Shown one piece after another: positions 9,146 to 16,765 of a stretch of DNA of 64,000 nt. Location of the stretch: positions 124,001 through 188,000 of the forward strand of contig NZ_SRZC01000001.1 of the NCBI RefSeq assembly GCF_004792655.1. The letters are read 5' to 3'. Numbering within the stretch: the stretch's first letter is position 1; each line of letters begins with the position of its first letter. Position numbers and translations under genes: made by a program. The stretch comes from Palleniella muris. Its GTDB lineage: Bacteria; Bacteroidota; Bacteroidia; Bacteroidales; Bacteroidaceae. Under the pieces are notes generated by a model. The model was not told where the DNA came from. It was given only the letters and a program-made list of their open reading frames with translations, and did not search any database.

Positions 9146-9451
9146 TTAGCCACACTTGCGATTTCTCACTTTATCAATGAACAAAAAGCACAGATAAGCC
9201 AACCAAAATATCGCATGCCCCTTGCCGCCAAAGAAAAAAAACATTGAACACCCCAAGGCCACCTATCAGCATATCCAGGTAATTCGGTTTATATTCCGCA
9301 GAATAATCAACCACGGATATTATGAAAAGAGCAACCAATAGGAGGAAAAAAGCACAATGGTGGCATTATACACAATGTTGCCAATTGGAGCCACAGGCAA
9401 CATTGCCAATGACAGCTTGCAGAGTCTTGATAAGACAGGATACCATTTCAG
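9146..9451 (-). pseudogene. Frameshifted small membrane protein, paralogue of 59151-59453
   Basis: Translating the minus strand piecewise gives KWYPVLSRLCKLSLA, then FLLLVALFIISVVDYS, then HAIFWLAY followed by FLFIDKVR. These align in order with the intact 100-aa protein at 59151-59453 (KWYPILSRLCKLSLA, FLLLAVLFIAAMIDSS, HAIFWMAY). The frame breaks twice, at a T6 tract (A6 on plus near 9346-9351) and a T8 tract (A8 near 9234-9241), and the ATG of the relative is CTG here. A TAACC-free promoter box and a terminator are still present around it. Function of the intact relative is unknown; it has hydrophobic segments. Both breaks sit in homopolymers, so a sequencing error cannot be excluded for either one. 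Confidence 0.8.
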
Positions 9452-9476
9452 ATGCACAGAGTTTGCTAATCGAATG

Positions 9477-9484
9477 CAAAGGTA
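9477..9484 (-). promoter_or_regulatory. -7 box upstream of the broken membrane-protein gene
   Basis: The minus strand reads TACCTTTG about 25 bases before the start of the homologous region. The pseudogene may still be transcribed. Confidence 0.5.
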
Positions 9485-9606
9485 AAACTATAATCTTCAA
9501 CCGCTACGTGGCAGTTCGTGGCACTGAGCTTACAAATCGCAACCTTTGAAGACACCGTTTTGAGTTTTGACACACCCTATTCATTTATGTATATCATTCA
9601 TGCTTC

Positions 9607-11358
9607 CTATTCCAACAACTTTACGACATACGTGTTATTATGCCTTACGATTTGGAAAGGAGTGATGGACGACTTGCCACGCCTCAGTCCTGTGCATATA
9701 AGGTTCTTACGGGCAGGAAGCAGATATTCATGCCTGCTTCCTGTCCTGCGGTCTATCCTTACGAAGGTGTACACCTTGCGCCGTACATCACTGGTCCACC
9801 CTCCGTGAAGGACAATGCAGCACAGTTCCTTGCCGCTAATCTGCATGTCAACAATCTGCCTGTTGAAATATTTCTTGAAAGCATCAGCGTATTCATACGT
9901 ATAGAACAAGGCAGAATCGCCTGACGGAAGCGTTGAAGCGTTGAAGTCAAAGACATCATATACTGATTCTCTGCCGGATTCCACCACACAGACCTTGCCG
10001 GAGAATCCGTCAGTATATGCAGTCTCATCTCCATTGGCTGTGACAAAAGGCAAATTGAAATAATAGCCCGTCTTCGTCCTGCGTGCCTCCTCTGAGAGAT
10101 TTCCGTACCTTCTTGCGAGTTTGCCGTCCGCCAGGCGGAAATCTGCCATATACGGATGCCCGTAGTCATAATATTCGTCACGGAAAGGATTCCTGCGTTC
10201 GTCATCCCTGTAATCTTCCGCCTCATACTCCATAGGCCATGTAAGCTGCTGGCAGCCAAGGGTGACATGACCTCCTGCCACGGCAAACTGGAAATGCTTG
10301 TAGAAATACTCTTCATTGAATATATTGAAATCCAAAGGGCAGAGCCTGTCCGCAGAAGGTTCCCCGCCGAGAACACGGGCTATTATGCAAGGCTGGTTGA
10401 AGATTCCTATCCTGCTTTTCAGACTGTCCGTGAAAATGATTTTTGGTATGGAATATGACATGTACAGTGTATCCCTGTCCACACCGGCATTGCACAGAAG
10501 ATAGAACAGCATGCCGTTTCTCTCATAATTGGCTTTCATGGAGTCGGAGACTTCTATGAAGGTATTCTTCACATCTTCCTGCACACCGGCAAGCTGGCGG
10601 AATACGAACCTTTTCTGTTCCTCTTCAAAAACAAACACTTCGTTCAGAATGTCATCAGGGATGCAGAGCCATCTGCCGTTCCATACAGGGGCGCGGTCCA
10701 CCTTGCACAACGGAATGTCACATCCGTCAAGCGTAAATGTCTTCTCCTCTCTGAAACGCTCAAAAGCAGATGTGTCCGGATTTTCCACATACTCTTCGGA
10801 CGACAACTGCTCATAAGTCTTGTAGGGCACAGGCTCCGTGCGTGCAATCAGCTGGTCAACAAACTCCGGGCAGAGTTCTGTAAAATCACCACCAGTTATC
10901 AGACGGCCGTCACGGCTTATCTTCAGGACATTGGAACCGTCCAAAGGAATATTGTTGAAACTGAATATTCTGCTGTACGCCTCAGTAGTGTCATTTATAT
11001 AATAGTCAGCCAAATACCCTTTCATCCTGTTATAATAACCGGATACATTAGCATCCCTGCCGACACTTATAAGCGTAAATTTCCTGCCGCGCTCATTCAG
11101 CCACTTCCTGAAAAGCTTGAACCCGGCTTCACATCTCGGACAGTTGCCTGGCCTGTACATAAACGCATAGATGGTGTCCTCCTCTATGCCGTTATCCCAA
11201 ATGAATTCGCGCAGAAGGCTGTCTGTGCCAGCCTTCTGCCGAATTTGCAGATAATTGTTCTCCATGTCATACATCAGATTGGAGGTCTGGGCCTCAGATG
11301 CACAGACAGAAAAGAACAACAGTAAAATACTAATCGTTGATTTCCGGAAGTACATCAT
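9607..11358 (-). CDS. Exported protein with thioredoxin-like CPRC motif and propeller-like repeats
   Basis: A 583-aa protein with a signal peptide (hydrophobic STISILLLFFSVCASEAQ) and no lipobox. An N-terminal region (about 50-170) has a thioredoxin-like look: FMYRPGNCPRCEAG with a CxxC, then FTLISVGRD and a LKISRDGRLITGG strand pair. The remaining ~400 residues are beta-rich with repeated short strands (NGRWLCIPDD, DKxF), as in Bacteroidetes 6-bladed propeller proteins of the BF3164/DUF4934 type. It is probably periplasmic or surface-associated. ATGs at 11358 and 11355 are both usable; the gene overlaps the preceding small secreted-protein gene by about 29 bases. The precise function is not known. 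Confidence 0.7.
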   Translation of the reverse strand: MMYFRKSTISILLLFFSVCASEAQTSNLMYDMENNYLQIRQKAGTDSLLREFIWDNGIEEDTIYAFMYRPGNCPRCEAGFKLFRKWLNERGRKFTLISVGRDANVSGYYNRMKGYLADYYINDTTEAYSRIFSFNNIPLDGSNVLKISRDGRLITGGDFTELCPEFVDQLIARTEPVPYKTYEQLSSEEYVENPDTSAFERFREEKTFTLDGCDIPLCKVDRAPVWNGRWLCIPDDILNEVFVFEEEQKRFVFRQLAGVQEDVKNTFIEVSDSMKANYERNGMLFYLLCNAGVDRDTLYMSYSIPKIIFTDSLKSRIGIFNQPCIIARVLGGEPSADRLCPLDFNIFNEEYFYKHFQFAVAGGHVTLGCQQLTWPMEYEAEDYRDDERRNPFRDEYYDYGHPYMADFRLADGKLARRYGNLSEEARRTKTGYYFNLPFVTANGDETAYTDGFSGKVCVVESGRESVYDVFDFNASTLPSGDSALFYTYEYADAFKKYFNRQIVDMQISGKELCCIVLHGGWTSDVRRKVYTFVRIDRRTGSRHEYLLPARKNLICTGLRRGKSSITPFQIVRHNNTYVVKLLE

Positions 11359-11677
11359 CAAAATCAAGCTTTAAGTCCTCAGCCTCTTTGACACACATCT
11401 CTTGCTTTGCGACATTACCGTTCTCGTCCAGCCATGTTGTCTCTACCATGGCAACGTCGTCACTGAACATCTTTGTAGAAATCGTGCCACATTTCCTGAT
11501 TGTTGCACCTTTGCAGGGATTGTTGGCGTTTGAACTGGCTTTCGAACCGTAAAATGTCGTCACTTGCTCGTTGCCATTGCCATTACTTGACAGCAAGCTT
11601 GGCTGCGTATTCACTTCTTGCGCATACAAAGATGTGGACATTGCAATAAACATTGCTCCAAATAAAATCTTCTTCAT
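11330..11677 (-). CDS. Small secreted protein with three cysteines, unknown
   Basis: A 115-aa precursor with a clear signal peptide (MKKILFGAMFIAMSTSLYAQ) and a mature region rich in Asn, Ser and Asp. Cysteines lie in PCKGATIRKCG and EMCVKEAEDL. The start is the MKK at 11677, since the nine codons upstream lack signal-peptide character. I do not recognise a family. Its 3' end overlaps the CxxC/propeller gene, so the two are coexpressed. A small cysteine-containing secreted protein next to a CxxC-bearing partner suggests, as inference, an oxidation or maturation relationship. Confidence 0.65.
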   Translation of the reverse strand: MKKILFGAMFIAMSTSLYAQEVNTQPSLLSSNGNGNEQVTTFYGSKASSNANNPCKGATIRKCGTISTKMFSDDVAMVETTWLDENGNVAKQEMCVKEAEDLKLDFDDVLPEIND

Positions 11678-11779
11678 AATTGTAATTTTGTTTAGAATTA
11701 TCACCGTACCGATTTTCGAATACGGACAAACGACAGATGCCGGCTTCTCTCGTTATGTTTTGCTTGAAATATTATCTTT

Positions 11780-12163
11780 TTATACTTCTACCTTCCCTTC
11801 AAGCACATACTGCTCAAAGACAAAGCGTATGATATACTCCCCAATCAAGTCTGCCAGCAACTGGCAACTTGTCTCTGAGGCAGAAACGTACCGGCTGAAA
11901 ACAACCTCCTCCGTCGCAGCGTCCACTACTTCAAACGTGCAGTCGCTTGCAAATGCGGGGAAAGAGATGGTGTTGCCTTCGAGATATGCCGTTGGCTTGC
12001 GTGCCGGTGCTCGCTTGATATCCCCTGTGTAGCGTGTAATGTCATCGTATGAGCATGTCAAATCTATCCGCACTACATCTTCATAGGAATCCAACGTTTC
12101 ATTGTGGGCAACAGAGCCGATGCTCCACAAAACACAGGAAATTGCAATAATTAGTTTTTTCAT
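11780..12163 (-). CDS. DUF3244-like secreted protein
   Basis: A 127-aa protein with a signal peptide (MKKLIIAISCVLWSIGSVAH) and a small beta-sandwich pattern: IDLTCSY, RKPTAYLEGNTISF, CTFEVVDA, VVFSRYVS and GEYIIRFVF. This fits the DUF3244 group of small secreted Bacteroidetes proteins, whose function is unknown. The start at 12163 is supported by a -7 box at 12207-12214 that lies inside the longer alternative frame. The promoter region upstream is nearly duplicated at 58.5-58.6 kb, before a truncated gene whose product opens MKKLLLLIF and retains LTCSY. First gene of locus 1. Confidence 0.75.
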   Translation of the reverse strand: MKKLIIAISCVLWSIGSVAHNETLDSYEDVVRIDLTCSYDDITRYTGDIKRAPARKPTAYLEGNTISFPAFASDCTFEVVDAATEEVVFSRYVSASETSCQLLADLIGEYIIRFVFEQYVLEGKVEV

Positions 12164-12206
12164 GTTTCTGACTGTTTTTTTTAGTTTCACTTTGGAATTC
12201 CGCTTG

Positions 12207-12214
12207 CAAAAGTA
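12207..12214 (-). promoter_or_regulatory. -7 box of the DUF3244-like gene in locus 1
   Basis: Minus strand TACTTTTG, 30 bases from the nearer GTAC-N5-GTAC box and about 43 from the ATG. The same arrangement occurs at 58630-58637. Confidence 0.75.
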
Positions 12215-12246
12215 CAAACATTTTTCAGAAACAAAGATTTTTTGAG

Positions 12247-12329
12247 GTACAATTTGTACACTGCTTTTTTTGACACAGCGTACAAAGTGTTATTATATAG
12301 CGTGTTACATCAAAAAGTACATTTTGTAC
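12247..12329 (-). promoter_or_regulatory. Paired GTAC-N5-GTAC boxes, locus 1
   Basis: GTACAATTTGTAC (12247-12259) and GTACATTTTGTAC (12317-12329) are two near-palindromes with starts 70 bp apart, upstream of the DUF3244-like promoter. Locus 2 has the same pair 69 bp apart (58515-58596). A TATAGCGTG/CACGCTATA inverted pair (12296-12304 and 12334-12342) brackets the distal box. They look like operator sites for a dimeric regulator, plausibly the TPR-HTH protein whose gene remnant lies immediately upstream. Confidence 0.65.
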
Positions 12330-12337
12330 ACTGCACG

Positions 12338-12502
12338 CTATAATCTGTAAATATTCTTCCTGAATGTTGCAGAGCCACTTTGGTGGAACAGTTTTTCGTT
12401 AAGGCGGCTGCGCATGTTTGAGGCGCGTTGCTTGGTTATTTCCATCAGGAGGAATATTTCGGAAGGGTCAAAACCTAACCTTGTGAGCAAGCAAAAGCGC
12501 AA
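12338..12502 (-). pseudogene. C-terminal HTH remnant of a TPR-HTH regulator
   Basis: The minus strand encodes LRFCLLTRLGFDPSEI, MEITKQRASNMRSRLN and EKLF, then a stop. This aligns with the C-terminus of the regulator ending at 58467 (LRVCILTRICFIPSEI, NMTKQNVINLRSSLN, KKYL). About 50 residues remain. The homology ends at an in-frame TAG (12503-12505), just before the 22-bp repeat array at 12520-12608, so the rest of the gene was probably lost at that junction. Confidence 0.75.
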
Positions 12503-12519
12503 CTATACAGGCCGCTGAG

Positions 12520-12608
12520 CGAAAGGTTACGGCTTGCATGACAAAAGGCCACACTTTATACGGCAAAAGGTCACCTTTCATGATGCGAAAGGTGACCTTT
12601 TGTCATAC
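12520..12608. repeat. 22-bp tandem repeat array (four units)
   Basis: Units start at 12520, 12542, 12564 and 12586 with cores GAAAGGTTACGG, AAAAGGCCACACTTT, AAAAGGTCACCTTT and GAAAGGTGACCTTT, joined by CATG/CATAC-type linkers. The third and fourth cores are complementary and can fold. The array lies between the HTH remnant and the Spy-like gene. Confidence 0.75.
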
Positions 12609-12685
12609 GCCTTATAACAGGCTGATTTATAAGTTAATAGGAATCAACTGGCGGACAGGGTCTGGCAGCTGCGTTTCCCGCAGGC

Positions 12686-13258
12686 TTATCTTCCGGTGTT
12701 TCTCACTGGCTTGTTGCGCTGCGCTCTGCCCTTGTGGTGCATCAGACGGTTCTTCGTCTGCTTCTCCAGCTCGTAGACACGCTTGACTTGCTTCTGGGTC
12801 AGGAACTTGCTGTACTCCGCATAGTATTTCCTGCGTATGTCAAGAATCTTCTGGCTGTGCTCAAAACCAGCCTTAAGTTTCTGCTCCGCCTCCGCCTCCG
12901 TCATTTCGGCAGCATTACGGCGTGCACCCTTTTCACGTTTGGGGCTGATTGCCCATACTTCCTTCTGGCACTCCCCGTAGGTCTTCACAAAGCGGCTTGC
13001 CGTAGCATCGTCCATTGCCATTGCCTCGGCTATGTGCCTTGCCTGCTTCTCCGCAAGCTGCTCGCGCGTCATGGCAACCCTCTTCTGCATCTCTTTTTTT
13101 TCACTTTCGCCACGTTTAGCGGCATTCATCGCCCGCTTCTTCCTCTCCACACGCTCCTCAGGTGCCATGCGCTGCTTGTCGTTGTCCTGAGCTTTTGTCT
13201 CCACACTGCATGCTATCACTGCAACGGCAAGCAGGAAAAATCTGAAAAAATGTTTCAT
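12686..13258 (-). CDS. Periplasmic Spy/CpxP-like helical protein (DUF4890-like)
   Basis: A 190-aa protein with a signal peptide (FFRFFLLAVAVIACSVETKAQ) and a charged, almost entirely helical mature part with KRVAMTREQLAEKQA and a later LTQKQVKRVYELE. This resembles LTxxQ-type periplasmic stress chaperones (Spy, CpxP, ZraP). It follows the ECF sigma factor and putative anti-sigma factor genes and is probably part of the same envelope-stress unit. The mature part is very rich in Lys, Arg, Glu and Ala. The family call is moderate; the link to stress response is from gene context. Confidence 0.7.
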   Translation of the reverse strand: MKHFFRFFLLAVAVIACSVETKAQDNDKQRMAPEERVERKKRAMNAAKRGESEKKEMQKRVAMTREQLAEKQARHIAEAMAMDDATASRFVKTYGECQKEVWAISPKREKGARRNAAEMTEAEAEQKLKAGFEHSQKILDIRRKYYAEYSKFLTQKQVKRVYELEKQTKNRLMHHKGRAQRNKPVRNTGR

Positions 13259-13290
13259 AATCCGGTTGTTTTTATTTGTTATTATAATGG

Positions 13291-13629
13291 TTATTCCTCC
13301 ATGAACACATCCTCCTGGTACACCGAAAGCATGTACATCTGGTCCTCGGGGCTGAGGTTGCAGAAAGCCTTCTCGACCTCCGCAAAGTCCGTGTGCCGGG
13401 GCTCATACCCGCCTGTGGAGAGCACGAAGGCAAGCACCACGGAGGCAACGGCTGTGGCTGCCATGCCAGCCTTGACGCGCCGGGAGAGGCGGAAACCCCG
13501 TTTTTCTTCCGTCCTGCGGCACGCTACACTATTGAGGACATTATCCTCCATCTCCTTGAAAAAGCCGTCAGGAACGGTATAAGGCATCCTTTTGCCTACC
13601 TTGTCAAAATCAAATCTGTCCTTCATCAT
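13291..13629 (-). CDS. Putative anti-sigma factor, single membrane segment
   Basis: A 112-aa protein beginning FDFDKVGKRMPYTVPDGFF, a stretch common to small Bacteroidales proteins encoded after ECF sigma genes, with a single transmembrane helix (AGMAATAVASVVLAFVLS, about residues 54-71) and a short acidic tail. It lies 11 bases after the sigma factor stop. The topology (cytoplasmic N-terminus, one helix, periplasmic tail) and position suggest it holds the sigma factor at the membrane. No zinc-binding HxxxCxxC motif is seen, so the mechanism would differ from ZAS-type anti-sigma factors. Confidence 0.6.
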   Translation of the reverse strand: MMKDRFDFDKVGKRMPYTVPDGFFKEMEDNVLNSVACRRTEEKRGFRLSRRVKAGMAATAVASVVLAFVLSTGGYEPRHTDFAEVEKAFCNLSPEDQMYMLSVYQEDVFMEE

Positions 13630-13640
13630 TGTATGTATGT

Positions 13641-14174
13641 TTATCCGTGATTATTCATGTACTCTGTTATCCTGCCTTTTGCAAGGTGGTAGTTGGACTT
13701 TGCTGCCGACGGAGTGGACTCCATGACGGCGGCAATCTCGTCATAGTCCATCTCGTCATAGTACCGCAGGTTGAACGCTATCTGCTGCTTCTCCGGCAGG
13801 GAGAGTATAGCTTTCTGCAGCATCACCGCCTCCAGGTCGCTGTAGTCGACATAGTCGGAGGCCGGAATCCCTGCCACGGCAGTCCCTGCATTCTCAAGCG
13901 GCAATGTCTCCGTGCGGCAGCGGGAAAGGAGGCGCAATGCCTCGTTTGTGGCAATCCTGTAAATCCATGCCTTCAGCGAGTCTTTTCCCTCAAACCGCGA
14001 GAAAGAGCGGAACACTCTCACAAATGTCTCCTGCACCGCGTCCTGCGCATCATCATGCGCCACGACAAGGCGGCGTATGTGCCAATAGACCGGCTCCTTG
14101 TACTTCGTCATCAGCATCCTGAAGCCTCTGTCGGGAGCCGCCTGCATCGCAAGGATTATGTCTTTATCGTCCAT
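13641..14174 (-). CDS. ECF-type RNA polymerase sigma factor
   Basis: A 177-aa protein with sigma region 2 (about 20-90: DDAQDAVQETFVRVFRSF and LKAWIYRIATNEAL) and region 4 (about 120-170: LPEKQQIAFNLRYYDEMDYDE, then STPSAAKSNYHLA). These are the two domains of group 4 sigma factors, which direct RNA polymerase to envelope or stress promoters. It is the first gene of a three-gene unit with a membrane anti-sigma candidate and a Spy-like protein, a common plan for envelope-stress sensing. Confidence 0.92.
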   Translation of the reverse strand: MDDKDIILAMQAAPDRGFRMLMTKYKEPVYWHIRRLVVAHDDAQDAVQETFVRVFRSFSRFEGKDSLKAWIYRIATNEALRLLSRCRTETLPLENAGTAVAGIPASDYVDYSDLEAVMLQKAILSLPEKQQIAFNLRYYDEMDYDEIAAVMESTPSAAKSNYHLAKGRITEYMNNHG

Positions 14175-14320
14175 TTGATTAATTTTTCGGAGGGTTTCTG
14201 TATATATAAACCCGCAAAGTCCCCAAAAGTAAAATCCGAAAATGATTTTTTACATTTCTTAAAGATTCTTTATCTCTCGAAGAAAACAGGCATCAGAGGT
14301 TTGGTCGAACAACCATAAAA

Positions 14321-14361
14321 ACAGCGGCAGCATATTCCAAAACAGAATATGCTGCCGCTGT
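14321..14361 (-). terminator. Terminator of the dut-TPR-DUF4292-envC operon
   Basis: A perfect 17-bp inverted repeat (14321-14337 and 14345-14361) with a 7-base loop. On the minus strand it is followed by TTTTTATGG, 24 bases after the envC stop. Confidence 0.9.
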
Positions 14362-14385
14362 ATAGGCGTCAATAAAATGCTTTTA

Positions 14386-15990
14386 TCACCGTCCGAGCCA
14401 AGACTCTGGATTCAGTTTCGATGTGCCTCGGCGTAACTGGAACTGCAGGATATTGTCCTTGCCTACAAGACCGAGCTGCTGCCTTGCAGAGACTTTCTGC
14501 CCGCGCGATACGCTTACGTTGCGCAAGTTGCAGTAGACGGAGATGTACTGGCCGTGGCGCACCATGACCACCATCTGCCCTCCGTAGCCGAAAACGGCAC
14601 TAACCTCGCCGTCGTATATGGCACGTGCGGCGCATCCAGAAGAGCCGAGGATGTTTATACCCTTATTGTCAAGGTGCACATTAGGCAGACCTTCGACGGT
14701 GTACTGCCCGTAATGGCTCACTATGCGGTAACCACCGGTGATTGGAACCGGCAGTCGCCCGCGGTTCTTCTCAAACCCACCACTGACAAGACGGTCGGCA
14801 GAACTCATCCTGAGCGCAGGCTCCGCCTCTTTCTTGGCTTCTGCCACAGCCTTCTCAGAGCGTTCTTTCTCCGCCTTCGCCTTGCGCTCTGCAGCCACGC
14901 GCTCTGCCTCTGCCTCACGCGCAGCCTGTTCGGCACGCGCCTTGGCAGCAGCATCTTTCTTTGCTGCCTCACGCGCCAAAGCCTTAGCTTTCTCCTCACG
15001 ATTACGCGCTTCGGCTATGCGCCGTGCATTCTCCTCAGCCTTTCTGGCAGCCTCAGCCTGCTTGCGCGCAAGTTCCTCTGCAGCCCTTTTCCTTGCCGCA
15101 GCCTCTTCTTCGGCACGCTTCTTGGCTTCTGCCTCGGCACGCAGGCGGGCACGTTCCACCTCCTTGGCTATCTCAGCGTCAATCTGGGCATTAAGGGCAG
15201 CATCCTTCTTCTTCTGCTCGTCGATGACGCTCTGTATCACTTTCTGCTGCTTCTGCAGCTTTCCGACAAGGGCTTGCTGCTCGGCATGCTTACCCTGCAG
15301 TGCCGCCTGTTCTTTCTTTCCTTTGTAAAGCAGATTGCTCTTCTCGCTCTTGACAGCAACAAGCTGCTCCTGCTTCTTGTTTATCTGCTGCTGTTTCAGT
15401 TTCACCTGCTCACCCTGGACTTTCTGGTACGAGGCATATTCACGCAGGAAACGCAGACGGCGGTACATCTGTGTCATGGATTTTGCGGAGAAGATGAACA
15501 TCAACTGGTCCTGAACCGAATTATGGCGGTTCATGTAGCGCATTGCCTTGACATACCGGTGGCGGCGCTCCTGAAGTTGAAGGTTGAGCGTTGAGAGCTG
15601 GCTCTCAAGGATGTCTATGTTGCCCTGTATGCTGCGGATGTCGTTATTGATGCTGTCGATGCTGCGGCGGCGAGTCTCTATGTCACCGGAGATAATCATC
15701 AGGTCGTGGAGCTTCTTCTTCACGTCCGCCTTGTTGCGTCGCAGGGCAGCCTCCTGCGCCCTGATTTGCTTCTGCAATGCCACACGCTTGTTTTGCAGTC
15801 CCTTTATGGAAGAGTTTGTCGGTGCAGCCTTTTTTGTCTTCGACCGTGCTGTCTTCTTGGTGTTTTTTCCTTGCGGACGCTTTTTTGCAGTGGTTGTCGT
15901 GGTCTTTTTCCTTGCCGTTCCGTTCCGCTGCTGTGCAGGAATGCCGAGGCAGACGAGCATTGCAAGGATGATAAGTATGTGTCTCTTCAT
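14386..15990 (-). CDS. envC: EnvC-like murein hydrolase activator
   Basis: A 534-aa protein with a signal peptide (ending GIPAQQ), a basic Lys/Thr-rich segment, a long coiled coil (about 60-260), an extended Ala/Glu/Lys/Arg helix (about 265-385) and a C-terminal LytM/M23 domain (about 405-534). The LytM domain looks catalytically degenerate: the usual HxH region reads VYCNLRNV without the zinc-binding histidines. This matches EnvC, which activates amidases during division rather than cutting peptidoglycan itself. It ends the dut-TPR-DUF4292-envC operon and has its own terminator. Confidence 0.88.
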   Translation of the reverse strand: MKRHILIILAMLVCLGIPAQQRNGTARKKTTTTTAKKRPQGKNTKKTARSKTKKAAPTNSSIKGLQNKRVALQKQIRAQEAALRRNKADVKKKLHDLMIISGDIETRRRSIDSINNDIRSIQGNIDILESQLSTLNLQLQERRHRYVKAMRYMNRHNSVQDQLMFIFSAKSMTQMYRRLRFLREYASYQKVQGEQVKLKQQQINKKQEQLVAVKSEKSNLLYKGKKEQAALQGKHAEQQALVGKLQKQQKVIQSVIDEQKKKDAALNAQIDAEIAKEVERARLRAEAEAKKRAEEEAAARKRAAEELARKQAEAARKAEENARRIAEARNREEKAKALAREAAKKDAAAKARAEQAAREAEAERVAAERKAKAEKERSEKAVAEAKKEAEPALRMSSADRLVSGGFEKNRGRLPVPITGGYRIVSHYGQYTVEGLPNVHLDNKGINILGSSGCAARAIYDGEVSAVFGYGGQMVVMVRHGQYISVYCNLRNVSVSRGQKVSARQQLGLVGKDNILQFQLRRGTSKLNPESWLGR

Positions 15991-16060
15991 TGTCAGTCTG
16001 TGGTACTGTCAGTGGTATGGTCTTACGGGGTGGATTTCTGTGGAATATGTTTTTTTAATG

Positions 16061-16765
16061 CTATTGTGCAAAGCTCATGAGTTTTGCCATAAGCACCTGT
16101 GCCGGCACTTCCTTGTAATTAGCCTTTACCGAGGTGTAGGTCTCGAAGTCGCGTGTCGTGTTCGGTGCGCCGATATTAACCTTCACGGTGACTTTTCCGC
16201 TGCCTTTTATGTTGGAGTTTATGAGTTGTTCTATCATCTTTCCGAAGTCTGCATCCTTGACTTTCTTGCCGTCAGGCGAATAAAGGTTCTTCCATGCCAT
16301 GGCCTCGACTGTCTTGAAGTTGATGTTATTCTTGACAAGGACATCAAGAGAGTTGTACGGTGCCTTTGTGTATTCCTTTCCCATGCGGTTGACGATAAGG
16401 ATATAATCCGGCGTGAACTCTATGATTCCCACCTCTATGAATCCCATGAATGTGAGATTCATCCTTACCACCTGGCTTCGTTTCATGGCGAGTTTTCCGC
16501 CGAGATTATAGGAACTGCCGTCCATACCGACAGCGAGGTCAAGGTCAGCGATGAACCTGTTGACAGTGGTTTTCTGTTCCACCTCGACCTGGCGTGCAAG
16601 TTCCTCACGCGTTTCAGAAGCAATGGTCGTTCCTCCCGTGGTTTTCTTGATAGGCTCCTGTGACACCTGCTTTGAAGAACCGCAACCGGCAAGCGTCAGT
16701 CCGAGTACCATGGCGAATATTGTTGCCTTTATGTTCATTTTCATTGGATTGTGTTTTGTTGTCAT
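16061..16765 (-). CDS. DUF4292 family lipoprotein
   Basis: A 234-aa lipoprotein with lipobox LAGC followed by GSSK. The mature part contains the DUF4292 pattern: a long antiparallel sheet with FIADLDLAVGM, MNLTFMGFIEVGIIEFTPDYI and INRMGKEY-like segments reminiscent of LolA/LolB-type folds. Function is unproven; an outer-membrane lipoprotein role is likely. The ATG at 16765 overlaps the TPR stop by 4 bases (ATGA), favouring this start, although an ATG at 16744 would give a more compact signal peptide. It lies between the TPR protein and envC, a conserved Bacteroidales order. Confidence 0.85.
   Translation of the reverse strand: MTTKHNPMKMNIKATIFAMVLGLTLAGCGSSKQVSQEPIKKTTGGTTIASETREELARQVEVEQKTTVNRFIADLDLAVGMDGSSYNLGGKLAMKRSQVVRMNLTFMGFIEVGIIEFTPDYILIVNRMGKEYTKAPYNSLDVLVKNNINFKTVEAMAWKNLYSPDGKKVKDADFGKMIEQLINSNIKGSGKVTVKVNIGAPNTTRDFETYTSVKANYKEVPAQVLMAKLMSFAQ

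Noticed and set aside
14554..15594. Long leucine/phenylalanine-rich plus-strand frame opposite envC
   Set aside because: It arises from the complement of the Ala/Glu/Lys-rich repeats of envC; composition mimics membrane protein but no promoter or family fits.
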